DNA of 64,000 bases from Taenia hydatigena (lineage: Eukaryota > Platyhelminthes > Cestoda > Cyclophyllidea > Taeniidae), in NCBI GenBank assembly GCA_036345935.2, contig JADWOT020000001.1, positions 16,484,828 through 16,548,827 on the forward strand, given 5' to 3'. Of this stretch, positions 10,280 through 23,180 are shown piece by piece; positions within the stretch are counted from its first letter, which is position 1, and each line of letters starts with the position of its first letter. The notes beneath the pieces are model-generated. The model saw nothing but the letters and a program-made list of their open reading frames with translations, was not told where the DNA came from and did no database searches. The position numbers were made by a program, and so were the translations under genes.

Positions 10280-13200
10280 AAGCAAAGTCAGTGGACACTC
10301 GTGAGAATCTTCATGGCAATCGAACTGTAGTGCTTTATGGTTAACTACTATAAATCCTGGCTGACGCCGAATCAACTCATCCATGTCGCTATCTACCCAC
10401 TGCCTTCCATCACATTGAACTCACTTGACACGGATCATTTTCACTCTTTGCCATGGTAAGAAAATGGAAACATGATTGTTATGGACGTACCTCTAGATCG
10501 GTCGTAGGTGTGACCTCCATTAGATTACATTAAAATTCGTATGTAGTCTGCTTTGCACGCAATCACAAATCTTGAAATTAACGAAATGATTTCGGAAGCA
10601 GATGGATCCCATATCCATATAAGGTTGGCTTTATATCAGACAGCATGCAGCATTTCATAGATATCCGTCAACAGTCATTTGGCCATTCAGATCCTGCCTG
10701 TTCGCCCTCTTTTGAATGGTTTCAAGGGCAACCCTTTGTGAGCATCCTCCTGATCTATTTACTAGCTCATCCCATCAACGTAGGTGGCATTGTGCCTCAC
10801 CATAACATTTTGACCTCTAATGTCCGTCCAGCCGTATGATGTAATAGCCCACATCGCCATCCCACTAAGTCAGTGAACCATCTCTGGTACCTATCTATCA
10901 TACCATTGGTAGGACGCAACTTTGAGCTGTCAATGTACATAAATTACAAGCTTCAAGCTTTGTAACAACACCAACTTAGTCATCCTCACAGTGACAATAG
11001 CTTGTAGCTTTCTAACCACACGCCGATCCTTGTCCATGCTAGCAAACAATCTCCCGCATTGACTTATGCCTCCGTCAAGTCAGTTACCTCAGAGTTTCCA
11101 CAATCGAGGTGGATAATGGACGCCGCATTTTGCAATGGCTTCCTTTTTTGGAGGTCATTCAATTGCGCGATAAATATTTTCGCAACACCTTCTCTTCGAA
11201 AACAGGCGCAGCTAGTCAAGCACTCGAAAGCACATCGCATTGCCGCAAGAGATCGCGCGATCTCATGCACTTTCTGTCTCGTTCTCTTCCCAAACTGCAA
11301 GTGGTGGTCGTCTCGCCTTGACTCGAGACAACCCTAGCCAGGATAGGTCACATGACTCGAATTTGAAATAACTATAAGCGGACTATTGTTTTTGCTGATA
11401 TCTAGAGGTAAATCGTTCGTCAAAATTACGGCATTCTAGCTCACGCCTCCCTAAGAGCATCCTTTCAATACATCGGATTTTATCGCTTATTTTGTTTCAC
11501 GAAAAATACATCTTTGGTCATGTTAGCATGGACAGATTTGTGTCAACTTGCTTTGCGATAGATCAGCCTGCTCTGATCAAGATACACTTAGTGATTAGCT
11601 TAGCGTAAGCGGATGCTTGGTTTCGATGAGGGTCGTTGGATTCGCATAGATGCAAAAATGGGGTGGCAACCACTTTGTTAGCGCTGTCAGAGTCAAGGCT
11701 ACAGGTGCTTATGCAACAACTGCAGGAGCACGCTGTGTTGTTGATTATTTGAATTGGGCCGCCGGAAAACAGGAAACATAGGCATTTTAATGCTTTCCCA
11801 GCTGATAAAACTGTTACATCGTACCCGATTCGTAAGCGCAGAAACCAGCACACGCCCGACTGTCTGGATTGAAGTGACTTCCTCATGATGCCAAATAATT
11901 TGAGGCAAAGTCTGATCGTGCTTTGGCAAAGTGTTGAGGCAAAAGCAGCAATTGGAATATTTCTCCAAGACGATCTAAAAGGAATGCTTTGTCGACATGC
12001 AAAGCAGCTGAGGATGGGAGGGTACACCGACGCAACTCAGATGTTGGGAGCCATTGCGCAGAGAGAGACTAAAACAGAGGCCGGTAGAACTCACGAAAAT
12101 AAAGGAAAGGTGTTAATGTGGCTAAGGACCGAATTTGAGCATTAAACGCAGCCACTGCTCCTGACTTTTCCTCTTTGACTTAAATGACGTTTGTTGTGCG
12201 ATAAACCAAGGTTTTAAGTCTACACAAAGCTACTCAGCTCCTCCTATTCAAACGAAGTGGCAGTTCCTTTAGTCCAGTAAAATAACACCCTTGCCTACAA
12301 ACGAGCGTCATTATTTAAGAGACGTCGTTAGGCGGTAGCGAGGAGATAAGTGAAAGGCAAATCATAGTAGTCAATGTGAAGCTATTCAGTTACTGCAGCT
12401 GGTGCATGCTGCAGAAAGGAGGCATTCGTATGATAAATGGCTTGGTAAACACTGGGCTGAAGAGCAGCTGCAATGAGAAGAGGAGGCTAGTAAAGTTGGA
12501 GTCGTTGGACCGAAAGAGGTTCACCGATTAGCAGACGTCCACTGTTGCATACGACATGCCGAAATTGCCATGCAAATCCCATTGCCAATTTAAGTGACAA
12601 TTTTGCTCTGCAATGTCACTTCCTCTCGCGTTAACTCAACTCTTTCCAAGTGGATCGCTTAATTGACAAAAAGTGTGCAAACGAAAAAGCAGCCTGTAAA
12701 TTTCACCTAACGATGGATAGGGTGAGATACAACTACTTTTGTGAACCCAATGAACTGATGTATAGAGTAATTATTGAGACGATGGAGCTCTCTTTGGCTC
12801 CTTGTGGACACCATGGCCTTCCCCTTAATCTTTAGATGGCTCGTAATGTGAACCCCTCAAATCACACCTCATCTGTCCCCAGACCCCTGCGCAGTAGATA
12901 CGGCGGGCCACAAAGCATTTGCTATTGTGAGGGCAGCATGTGTTAACGCATGACCTGAGTAGCTTCAATCGTCTCTCCACTGCCAAGTGCTGACGTATCT
13001 CCCATGCGATGGCTGCACGGATGTCGTGCCTTCCAAATCATTTGATAATCACTGAGGAGGAAAGGGTAGGACTTCGTCCAGATGAGCCATCAGATTTCAT
13101 GTTGTGATCACCGCCTAGGGTCAATCAGTGTTTTAAATACTGAGGCGGTGAGTAATTAATGTGTAGAGGGAAGTTCAATTGTAAATCGCTTTGCTGTTAA

Positions 13201-13790
13201 ACGAGAGGTACCTTACTGTTATGTGAAAGGATCCTATTGGTCCCATTTATGGGGACATTACTTTCATCCTTACAGCAAGAACACTATCCTTCCTCATTTC
13301 CAACTTACGCCTCCAAGCTTTTCGTTTTGTCCCTAGTTGCAAGTACATGATTTACTTTCGACAAACCTGAGTTGCATATGCTACTTATTTCCATATTAGG
13401 CTTTAACTAGCAAAGATGGTTCAGAAATTTTCTTTGGTGACTCATTAAATTGGGTTGCTTACCACCTCGGTCACCCTTTCTCTAATGTACCTTGATGTTC
13501 CTTCAGTTGGTTTAAACTAAGGACGTTTCATTTGTTGTCCGGATGTTACGTTGATCACCATTGTTGTAGTAGAAGTAGTGCAAGCGTTGCATTCTGGCCC
13601 TGCATCACCCAATGTGTGTGGCGTCGAATGCGGCTAAAAGTCAAGATGCTTCCTCTTTCCCCCCCATCTCTTACATTCAGTTTTGCTAGTGCAATTTGTG
13701 GCTTGCAATGCATTTGGCTATTATTATCCCAACCCCATGGATTCGCAAAAATGACGACAAAATTGGTAGCAATTTAAGGCAAGGAAACGC
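10280..13790. other. No confident gene; weak open frames only
   Basis: Several short open frames overlap on both strands at 11059-11337 and 11563-12145. The best is plus 11885-12145 (86 codons, containing LRMGGYTDATQMLGAIAQRE), with no recognised domain and no clear splice border. 12180-13790 shows nothing I can name. Confidence 0.3.
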
Positions 13791-13795
13791 AGTAT

Positions 13796-13850
13796 CGGCG
13801 TGGTGATAAGGTTAAATGTTACTGACATGGTTTCGAATCCTCGTCGGACA
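13796..13850 (+). repeat. tRNA-like pol III promoter segment (possible SINE head)
   Basis: TGGTGATAAGG (A-box-like) is followed about 28 bases later by GGTTTCGAATCC (B-box-like, with one extra T). The spacing fits an internal RNA polymerase III promoter. I cannot fold the rest into a tRNA cloverleaf, so a decayed tRNA-derived SINE head fits better than a tRNA gene. Confidence 0.3.
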
Positions 13851-14785
13851 GCTGATGTACACAGTCAGCCATTGCAAGGTGGGTGGTGTTGCATGGAAAA
13901 CACTCACAAAATAATAGCGCCAGCCATTAACATTTCCGTGCTTCCAAAAAGATATTGAAATGACACGCTGCTGTTCCCCTTTTATTCACTTTATCATGGC
14001 TTGAGTATCTTCCAGCTTGATAACAAAGATGGCGGTAGGAGATGGGAGTGGTTCAGACATTTGTCGTATCCTTCGTTCCTCGCTAGACCGCTGGCCTCAA
14101 ATGATGACCGTAAGAGCAGGCTGTCGAATGCCTAATAATCGTAGTCTTGGTTAATCCTCCAGAAGGGTCTATGAATAGCTGGACGATGGCTGTTGGTTAC
14201 AAATTAATGTGACTTCAGATTCTGCATCCCAAAAATCGCTTAACACTTAGGTGAATAAGGTCAACACTGGAGTTTAAACGATGTAGTTCTCGACGCTTGC
14301 AAACTCACCTACTCAAATGAGAAGGGAATCATGCTAGAACTTCTGCAGTCGAATGGTGGATTAGTTGAGAGAGGAAATGGTTGTTGAGGGCATGCGAAAC
14401 GTGCTCCATGCTCAGTATCTGGGTTCGTTCTACCCTACCGAGAAGATGAACATGATATGTTGGATGACTGTGGCGTCTGCTATCTCGTCAGAAAATTTTG
14501 TTTTACCTTAGTTTTTTACTCCCTGCAACTTCATTTAGTAGGACTTAGTTTGGTTGGCACCAATTCATATGTGCTTCGGGTAGGAGTAAGACCAATCGAA
14601 GCAGCATTGAGTTGCGTGCTGGCAATGAGGTTCGTGTCCAAATGTGAGAATGGCGAATTAGCACATTTGAGGTGTTGGATGTTTGGTACTGATTGAGCCA
14701 TTTTGTCATGTAGAAGGGGATTTCGGGAGGCAAATTGACCTGTATACCTTAAGGGCGGCGTGAAATGTGAGCTGAACTCTGCTAG

Positions 14786-14967
14786 GCATAACCTGGGGCA
14801 GCTTCGATGGGTTAAGCGTGGTCATCGCTTCTGTATGTGATGCTGTGACCTGCGTGGACTCCCACCTCCGAAACAAGGAAGCAAGGGAAAGCATTGCGCT
14901 TTTAAAAGAAGAAGACGAAGAGAGGACACATGGTGATACCGAGTTGAGTGAGCTCCTATGTCTCTAA
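14786..14967 (+). CDS. Exon-like open frame, unknown protein
   Basis: After the acceptor-like GAACTCTGCTAG, an open frame of 59 codons plus stop begins ITWGSFDGLSVVIASVCDAV, continues with VDSHLRNKEARESIALL and has a charged end, KEEDEERTHGDTE. The first part is strand-like and hydrophobic; the second is a charged helix. There is no ATG at its start. A donor-like CATG/GTGATA at 14932 offers an alternative end to the stop at 14967. No family is recognised. Confidence 0.35.
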
Positions 14968-15170
14968 TGGAATGGCTCAACTTCCACCTGTCTTCATCCG
15001 TGCATGATCACATTTATTTTCCCTGGATGAATATTTCAAAGCTGATAGCATAACGGCAATCGTGTTAACCATTAGACCTTTGACTGGCTACAAGCTGGCC
15101 ACCGAAATCAAGATCTGCGTGTGATGTTGAATTATGCCCTTCACTTCAACTAACACATTCAAAGGTTTAA

Positions 15171-15452
15171 TCAGAGTCGTGAAGCAGATACAAATGATTT
15201 GCAACCAAATTGTTTGACCGTATTTGCACCAAAAATCACTAAATAACCCATCCTATTAACTGGATTGTAACATCTGCTGTAGGCGCCTTCCACCCTACAC
15301 AGGCCAATTTCAATGTGCTCTACAGTTTTGAAACGAGTTATTGCTAAATTGTTTTCGCTTAGAATACAAACCATGGACTTTGCATGCCTCCGCCACACGA
15401 CTTCACGCGCCACCAAGCCTTGCCATCGAGCACGCTTGCTGCAGTCTTTTCA
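15171..15452 (-). CDS. Open frame of unknown function
   Basis: A 93-codon stop-free frame. It includes VVWRRHAKSMVCILSENN, FKTVEHIEIGLCRVEG and MGYLVIFGANTVKQFGCK before the stop. Mixed polar and hydrophobic composition, no repeats, no signal peptide. No recognised domain and no strong splice acceptor. It could be an internal exon, a relic or chance. Confidence 0.22.
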
Positions 15453-16084
15453 TTCTAATCACATCCATCTTGTTTTTAAATGAGCTACTTCATAATCAGT
15501 ATTATGGAATCATATGTATATTACTGTGAATAGTAAATGCAGATGGATATTCAGAAGGGGCGCCTATTCACCCAGCGCTCTCGAACATTCTAGCGGATAG
15601 CGGATGCATGTGTGGGCTGAGCAAATCCTTCCGACAAAAAATTACTATAGTTTAAAGGAGGAAGAGTGTTGGTCTGGGGCGGATATAAAGTGCAACTTAG
15701 TTTTCGTATTTTAGGAACAAGAACTTCGGCAATTTATTTGAGACCCGATTCGCAAACACAATGGCACATCACTGGTGAAGCGTTGTTGGGAGGCTAACAA
15801 CGCTGCCCCAAAATTCCAACCATTCGCAAGCCACCAATGATCAGTTTTTCGCTTCTTCAATTGTTTGCCTGTCGTAGCAACTCTCTTACTGAAGCATGTT
15901 CAGTGGCAGCCCACCTTACGCGTACGTCTACAGCGAGGGACGGGTGAAATGCGACGGAAGGTGAATGAGTCTAGTTTATCATGCTCAGTGTAAAGGCGTG
16001 GGAGTAAGAATATTTGTCTCGGCTGCGAGTATATTCTGGAACCGGTTTTCTGATAAATGATACAGAAGTTGTGTTAAATTTTTA

Positions 16085-16590
16085 CCTGCCCAAGAGAGAA
16101 GTGACAGTGAGTTCACTAACGTGTTTAATTGGATAATGCGAATGGGAGGCGCTGGATAGATGCAAGTGAGCCTCGTGGCCGGCTGTAGCTTCTAGCAGAC
16201 GTTGCACATGTAATCGTTTGCATTGCAAAGCTCTTCCTTCTCTTCCGTGTATCATGCCACATTTTCCTACAGTGGCAAGCATGGCCAAAGGGTTTTATGT
16301 ATAAGTTTATTATCCCAGTACTTGCACCAAATTGCACAATCTCAAAGTCTTGGATTGCTATAAACTTAAGGAGAGATTGAGCCAGTAGGCCTATGGCACA
16401 GATGCCATTTGGCGCACACTGTATTTTACCGCAATAAAACTTAGAGGAAAGTTGTTTGGGTGGTAGGAGTGGTGGGCAAGTTATAAAGGAGGATGTCAAT
16501 GAAACCTACAGTTTGAATTATGTTATGGTTGAGATAGTCAGGTGAGAGCTCCTTCTCTGCCATGTCTGCATTCCTTCCCCTAAGATTAGG
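16085..16590 (-). pseudogene. Ubiquitin-specific protease fragment, copy 2 (with internal stop)
   Basis: The minus-strand frame at about 16255-16125 reads YTEEKEELCNANDYMCNVC, then a TAG where copy 1 has CAG, then KLQPATRLTCIYPAPPIRI and IQLNTL. The order CxxC, then A..RLTCI, then P.PP.RIIQL is the usual USP pattern of a zinc knuckle followed by the strand leading to the LxRF motif. It retains more of the family than copy 1 but is disabled by the TAG and by the upstream TGA shared with copy 1. Flanking non-coding similarity (GGATTGC, GTTTGGGTGGTA) shows a segmental copy and not just a shared domain. Confidence 0.5.
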
Positions 16591-16599
16591 CAAATCCAG

Positions 16600-19500
16600 G
16601 AGCCAATTGTGTTCTAGATGAATTTCTTCGAATTATGCCATTGGTTGCGTCAGTCGGGCATATTTGTGCTATTTGAAAAGGCCACGCTCTGCCATTGTTC
16701 CATTTTTCAAAGCCATTTCTTCCGTTCGTACTTTCGTCTTCATGCTTGTGTGAGGTATGATGACTCCAGACAATGATTTTGGAGTGGAAAAGGGGGCTTA
16801 AGAATATTTCTAATCATAACTGTTCCATTCTTACAAGGTTTGTGTTTATTGGCACTTTTCACGTCCGATTCCCTAAGCACATGTGGCCTACAGCTCCAAT
16901 TGTATCTTTGGGCTATCTTAGAGTCCAATTCCTTGTTCTGAGCGCTTGCATGGTGTTCTAGCATTGTGAGGTCATTGGGACACCTAGACTAATGTGATGA
17001 TTGTTTTCACAGTGCTTCTCCACCTGTTCTTAGTCTGTAATCTTCTTCCCCTCCTTCTCATACTTTACAGGAATGTCGCATTTATCTTGGATTGCTAACT
17101 GAGCGACTAACTTTTGAGGGGTGGTAATCGGAGGCATCGCTGTCTGCTCCCAAAAGATGCAGCCACTATTTCACTCACGGCTACCGACTGCCAATCCTGG
17201 ACTTTTGGAACAGAGACCACTTCAAATCCATAGGAATATGCTTTGTGTGCGCACGGGTATGTGAGTGTGGTGTACTGTAGAGAGAATCGCTCACTGGGAA
17301 GTGCTTACCTTTTTGAGACGAAAGGGTTCTGAACTGAGGTCTACCCACTCAACGCAACAAAAATGAACGGTAGAGAAGGGTTTCTCTTTGTTAAAAAGGG
17401 TCCGAGCCTAGTAAAATCCATTGCCGTGTCCACTGGACAATGCAAGTGCCACACAAGGTGGTACCACAAAGCTAAACCATAAAAAGAAAGTACCTTTGGA
17501 TGGGTGGCAGTGGGAGGGACGATAAAAGAGAGAAGGAGGGGGAAGTAGTGAGTCATGTTATCGTCAACAATGTTTAGGCGACAAAGTGGCCCGAAAAGTA
17601 AGAGTTAGCATCAATATTACACCATTTTGGAAATGAGTGATGAATTGTGACGGTATATCTACAAAAGAAGGATATTGGGAGTAGTTTTTGTCAATCAATG
17701 AGTTTCTTTCCTTGGAAGAATGCGCTGGTGGTGTCCGAATTCGGCCGGTGGTGTCAATAGTAGTTGCCGATTTTTCCAGTTCGGCTGTGGGCTGAGTGAT
17801 TAGATTATTTATTTTCGCCTAACTATTTTATCAATGAACTTGGAATACTGACCCTGCATTCGTGTGCGCGCGATGGATGAGTAGTGGCCTGGTTGTGCGA
17901 GCTTTCCATGTTACGTTCATATTGGCTTTCAGGACTCCACGCAAAAGTGTGTGGAGTGCATTTTTCCACTCCCACTTGTGTTATTTGAGTGATTAGACAA
18001 ATATGGTTTTAAGAAGGTGCAATCAGCTTTTGAGACAGTGGTCGTTGTTTGCCAATTCGCTTCACCAAGGTGATCTTGAGCTGCGTTAGCACAGGTCTGA
18101 TCAACTTGGGCAATAGGCTTCTAGTACATACGGGTTCTACAATGTCTTACCACTTACCGTCTTATCTTTGCACAGTTCAAAAATCACGATTGCATGGTGC
18201 AATGCCTTTAATCACGAGACCCACTTGAGAATCACGTTTCTTCGAATCGCAACATTGTCACTTTAGTCCTCTCAGTGAGGTGGTGAAAACCATCACCATG
18301 AGCATATTGACCACCTAAAGATAGCTGACTGAGACTGCTCTCTGAAACCTCTGGCTTGGCTAAAAGCCGTGCACTTTAACTCCCTAGCCCATTCATCCCT
18401 CATGTATGACATGTCTGTTTCACATTGACTAAACATTGGTGCCGGCACAAGTGTGGGATTGTGTTAAAGAATGCACTAATGTTTGACTCATTAAGTTCGC
18501 GGTAGTACGAAGAGCTTCTGTGTCGATCAATGCCCTCTGCCATGCTGGTGGAGAGTGATAATTTAATTTGCAAACATAGCTTAGAGATAGAATGCCATCA
18601 GAAGTAGGATTGAAGAATGTGGTGCTATCCGATTAATAAACTGCTGTGGTTGCAGGAACACTGAAATGGCACGGGTTGATAAATGAGGCGGAGCACACTG
18701 CAGCTACGTGGTGATATCAGCTACGTATTGAAGCCGATGCTGGCGTGGAGGACAGGAACTCGTATCGTAGTTGTTTTAGGTGCGCGTAGGATCAGATGGA
18801 TGATAAGGCATCTGCATGTGAGTGTCCTACTTATTCCGAGGGATGGTCGATTCGGCGTCAGTGTCACCGTAATATAGCTCGGTTGGGAAGAGGAAGATGA
18901 ATGCGAGCCGTGTAGCGCAATGTGCTGCAGTGTGGTGTGTTGGTCATAATTATGGGAACAGTGGGTGATAAGACGACTCTGATGATAGAGACGCAGAATT
19001 TGGCAATTGGAAAGGGTAATTAGGTGTGTTGTGGTAGAAAGGTATAGGCTGACGTATTCTGATGTGGATATACCGGCAAAGAGCAATAAATGATGTTTGA
19101 AATGGAAAGACTTGATGACCCTGAAAATGGCCACATTTGATGTCTGTTTAGAAGTAATTCGCCAACGAAGGACAAAAGAAGAGTGAAATGTGAAAGGATG
19201 CCTTTAAAAGAGCTGCGCATTTCAAGTCACTTTATTCATTGTTCTTCCCTTTTAGATAAAAATGCCAGCAAAATGAGATTAGCAGGTGAAGCATTCGCTT
19301 TATAGGGTGGGGTATTATTCCTATTTAATCAGCTCGATGCTGCTTGGTTTGGTCTGTTTGAGAACATCTAATAGAGGTTTTTAACAGTGGTATTATCAGT
19401 AATGTGCTCTAGTGTTTGGTTCTCCACCCGTCCTTTAAAGCCATCCTTTCCAGATTGAGCATTACTTTTTCAATTTTATAACCGAGTGTTTCAGTGGCCG

Positions 19501-19880
19501 CTCGTAGTGAAACCGCATCAGAGGTCGTGCTGCCACGGTCTCATTTCAAATTTCCGAACCACAGGTGTAACATTTTGGTGGTAGCGAGAAAATGGCATTC
19601 GGATCCCTGCACGAAGGCACACCTAGACAAAAATTTCAAGTCTTTTTTCTCAAATGAAGCCGGGACAAAATATTTCTCCGTTTAGCTTTCTAGTGTTAGA
19701 AGGCTAAATAAAAAGGGAAATGAGGATGCAGTGGTGATAAACAGAACACAAAACTCGGAGGTGGTGGGGGAGCTTGCGAAACGTGTTATTCTAGTCCTCC
19801 ACTTCCTGCATCACTTGCCTCCCTCAATTCCTTGCTACTGCTGAGTCCTCAAAAAGTGGGTATTTAGAATTGCCACTGGA
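16600..19880. other. No confident gene
   Basis: AT-rich to mixed sequence. A plus-strand frame at 18680-18905 reads partly like protein (IEADAGVEDRNSYRSC) but is broken by two stops within 40 codons, so at most it is a relic. The 18880-19100 part is purine-rich on the plus strand, which explains the long minus-strand open frame there. Confidence 0.3.
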
Positions 19881-19891
19881 TTCCTCTTTGG

Positions 19892-20233
19892 CTATCTTTC
19901 TTCCAGCACTAATGGTTGCATTTGACCGTTTACCACTAACGACGCTGTGGAAGCCTTGAGTTGAAAGATGCCTCCAATTTCACATTTGTTCTTTACCTCC
20001 GAAAGATCTTCTGGTATTTCGGTGGGGTTCCCTAGTCGTGACTTTTGCTTGGATGCGTGAAAACACGCTGCATCTGTATCCTTTTTAAGTGGCACAACTT
20101 GACGAATCATTTTTAAAGAGATAGTTGAAATTGTAGCTTCTAACGCCTCATTAGGATGCTGAATTATCACTAGCGTGGGATGTTTTACTAATTCTTTGTA
20201 ATCAGCTGCCGATTCTTTAACAAACTCAACCGG
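19892..20233 (-). CDS. Exon-like open frame, Lys/Glu/Thr-rich unknown protein
   Basis: A 113-codon stop-free frame with no ATG at its upper end. It passes through FVKESAADYKELVKHPTLVI, HPNEALEATISTISLKMIR and GNPTEIPEDLSEVKNKC before ending VVNGQMQPLVLEER. Amphipathic helices alternate with polar loops, and the composition is that of an ordinary soluble protein. GACCGGTTGAG/TTT could serve as the acceptor. It is one of the more convincing unassigned coding stretches. No family is recognised. Confidence 0.38.
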   Translation of the reverse strand, partial: PVEFVKESAADYKELVKHPTLVIIQHPNEALEATISTISLKMIRQVVPLKKDTDAACFHASKQKSRLGNPTEIPEDLSEVKNKCEIGGIFQLKASTASLVVNGQMQPLVLEER

Positions 20234-20605
20234 TCATTTATTCGGTGTCATCTGGATTCTTTCAAGGTTGTGTTATACTTAAAAAATTTTCTTATAATTT
20301 GGGAGAAATTTTTGCCTATCGCTTGTGAACAAACGTGTGAAGCAAATGACATGCACCACAGTAGAAATGCTTTAGAAATACTTAGACAAATAATCAAAAA
20401 ATTTAAAATTATTGTCATCAGTAAAATGAGAAACCTAGTCGTTTTCTGCATTTATCGCTCTTATTTACCATTATTTTGCATGAAACCATTTTGGTTTACT
20501 AATTATCACCAAAGAAGAGGCTCAATATTGTAAAATTCAGAACACATTTTTCCTAGAATAGACTAACACTATGTCACTCGAACCGCATAGCACCGAATTT
20601 TCAAG

Positions 20606-21001
20606 TTGACTGAACAGGGCCCTGCAATTCTTAAACCTAGGGCAATCAACTGTGAGAAATTTTTCAAGACCATTTTATGCAGAACGCAAATAGCTACTTA
20701 TAGGTTCTTCCAACATTGCGCAAGACTGCAGGGAAACATACCGTGCCAAAAGGCATTGTCTACGGAAACCACTAAGAAACGTAGCCCAAACGCACTTCTG
20801 TTTCCCTTTTTCTTTTACAATTGTTATTTAATTGTTAACTGCAAGCGCCGGAAAAGGATGAAAATCATCATCTGGAGAAGTATCGCAAAAAAAGATTCGG
20901 AGGTTGAAGGAATGTTCCATATGATATATTTTTGGGCTTTACTTAAAGGAGGTGGCGATAAATCCTTTTTCACTCATGCGCCCGAAATAGAGAGCAAATA
21001 A
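20606..21001 (+). CDS. 131-codon open frame, unknown
   Basis: The frame opens TEQGPAILKPRAINCEKFFK (non-ATG start) and contains RFFQHCARLQGNIPCQKAL, a hydrophobic LLFPFFFYNCYLIV patch, and a very basic CKRRKRMK run. It ends shortly before an ATAAATAAA stretch at about 21008. The first half looks more protein-like than the second. No domain is recognised, and chance cannot be excluded in this AT-rich DNA. Confidence 0.2.
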   Translation: MTEQGPAILKPRAINCEKFFKTILCRTQIATYRFFQHCARLQGNIPCQKALSTETTKKRSPNALLFPFFFYNCYLIVNCKRRKRMKIIIWRSIAKKDSEVEGMFHMIYFWALLKGGGDKSFFTHAPEIESK

Positions 21002-21019
21002 TGGGGTATAAATAAACCA

Positions 21020-23060
21020 AATTTAATTGTATCTGGCAATCAGTTTACTGTAACGCACCGAGTCTTCCCAGATGTGGTAGCGGATAGTGCAAGAATTGTT
21101 ATTAGAGCATGACAGGGATGAGAGGCAGTGGTGATGAACGCAGGGCCACTCGGATTAGCAGAGGTACAAACCGCAGATTTGGGGGAGACCTCGAGGTCAG
21201 GTATGTTTTTAAACAAGCTAGGCAACCAATATAATGTGGAAGATAAAGTGTGACATCGTTTAGTATGCACTTGCAAACTTATTCTACCCCAACACAACAT
21301 CTCATGCTGTGGAGGTTTGCGTGATATATTTCCGCCTCTCGTTTCGCTTCGTCTATTGCGTCTGAACGCAAACAAGCATATCACTCGTTGCTTATAATCA
21401 CGTTCAATTATAATTCATTTCTAAAATGTCCAGACTTTACAGCGATTTCTATAATCAAAATATGCTTATTCCTGCTTTCATTATGACACATTTGCTCTAT
21501 TTGTCTGACGTACTATCTTTCGTCGACTTCACTCACCTCGCGTTTTTTCGCTCAAATGTCCTCTCTTCTTCCCTTTAACATTTTGCTCGTACAACCTGTG
21601 ATAATGATGAAGTCTCTAATTTCCACAGTAACCTTGGAACTAAACATTTAACTTCAGCCACTTATAACGACTTGCCTTTAATTTTATACAGAGAAGCTGC
21701 GCAATTTCTTCTTTGTCTTACCCATTTTATTTGCGCTTCAAAGTTAAACTACAAGGAAAGTTTGTCCATTCATCTTTTACAATAAGCTTTACCTTGCATC
21801 AGCCCAAATGCTAGGCGACGCCTTCACATTTCTATCCGAGTGACTTAGGTCTGGTACCCTAACACATGGCATCTTATAAATTTTAGACCATATGACTGAT
21901 CAGTGTCTTATAAACCTAACTGGAATACACTGCGGTGACATCAAATAAATTGCAACTCAGAGGAAAGAGAAATTAACACATCATTGAACCGTGACTGAAC
22001 TAATTTAATGTAGCATGCAAATCACACACTGCCATAATGCGGCGTATCGGCAGCACAATGACTATGTAGGAACGCAGATTAAACTGTTTATTGCAATGGC
22101 TTTTAAGAGTCAGAGTGGCAATCACGGGAGGAGAAATAAGAAGGCGGTGATGGGAATAAGCAGTGCAGACATCCAAAGAGTGCGTTATGATCCTCTTTTA
22201 AGATGCAGCGTGAAGCCCACCAGTGGAAAGAATCGAGCGTAAGCTGATGGATCGGTAAGACGCCCCTCTGATTGCTCACTGCTCAAGTGGCTTCAAGGAA
22301 GTGACCTCACTGCCTTGAGGGAGTTAAATCCGGCCGAAAATGTCGTCAAAGGATCACATTCGCACACCATAACTAAGCTGGCTGTCTCACGCGTTACCTA
22401 AAGTTGAAAGCACAAACTGTCGCGTCAGTTTTACAAATCATAGTTCTACACGAACTGCATAAAGCAGACCGAATCATGGAATTTAGGCGCAGACGACGAA
22501 GATCCTTAGCAATTCAGCTATTTTTGCGGATTTTACTCACAGTAGTTGAAGCTGAAGTGTGGCATCTTAACAACTATTACCAGCATGTCCATATCTCTGG
22601 AGGCAAGGAATTGAGAAAGAATGATGGTAGAGGCATGTCTTCTCTTACCTACAAAGAGTCTTGCCCATTTGCTATGCGGCTACGAAGGTTCCTCCTCTTA
22701 AACGCAGTAAATGTTTGGTCTATTAAGTGGCATTCTTCGTCCGTAAGTCCGAATAGGAATCAAAAAATCTTTAAAACTCGATGTATACTTCCTATCTACA
22801 AATTTCGTTAGGTCAGTGCATTTGAGTGGCTGTAGATTGTCCATCAAGGCACTACCGAGATCCGCTGTCTACCTCATCCTTACTAAAAATGGGTTGCAGT
22901 GTTTATTTTAAAATACTGTGTAAACGCATAATTATTCATGCCACCATTCTAGTGGCTCCATGGTAGCACTAGGTACGATTTCCAACCCTAGTTGAGCACC
23001 CACATTTATGTAACTATTCACTTAAAATAAAAGAGCTATTTTAAATGTCGTCACCTTGCA
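21020..23060. other. No confident gene
   Basis: Short open frames only: minus 21384-21040, and plus 22404-22811 with an arginine-rich FRRRRRRS. No splice borders or family marks were found, and no repeats or RNA genes are visible. Confidence 0.3.
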
Positions 23061-23065
23061 TTCAG

Positions 23066-23180
23066 ACGTGGACCAGACTTTGCTGTCCGCCCTTAAGTGC
23101 ATTTACGATGGTTTTTATAAGGATACGGATAGAGGAGTGGATTTTCTCGAGAATATCTGTGCACTTCCTTCTCGTTTAGC
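23066..23180 (+). CDS. Exon-like frame, unknown
   Basis: An acceptor-like CACCTTGCATTCAG precedes VDQTLLSALKCIYDGFYKD and TDRGVDFLENIC. The open frame continues to 23352, but beyond 23180 the opposite strand looks more protein-like. No donor is certain and no family is recognised. Confidence 0.22.
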
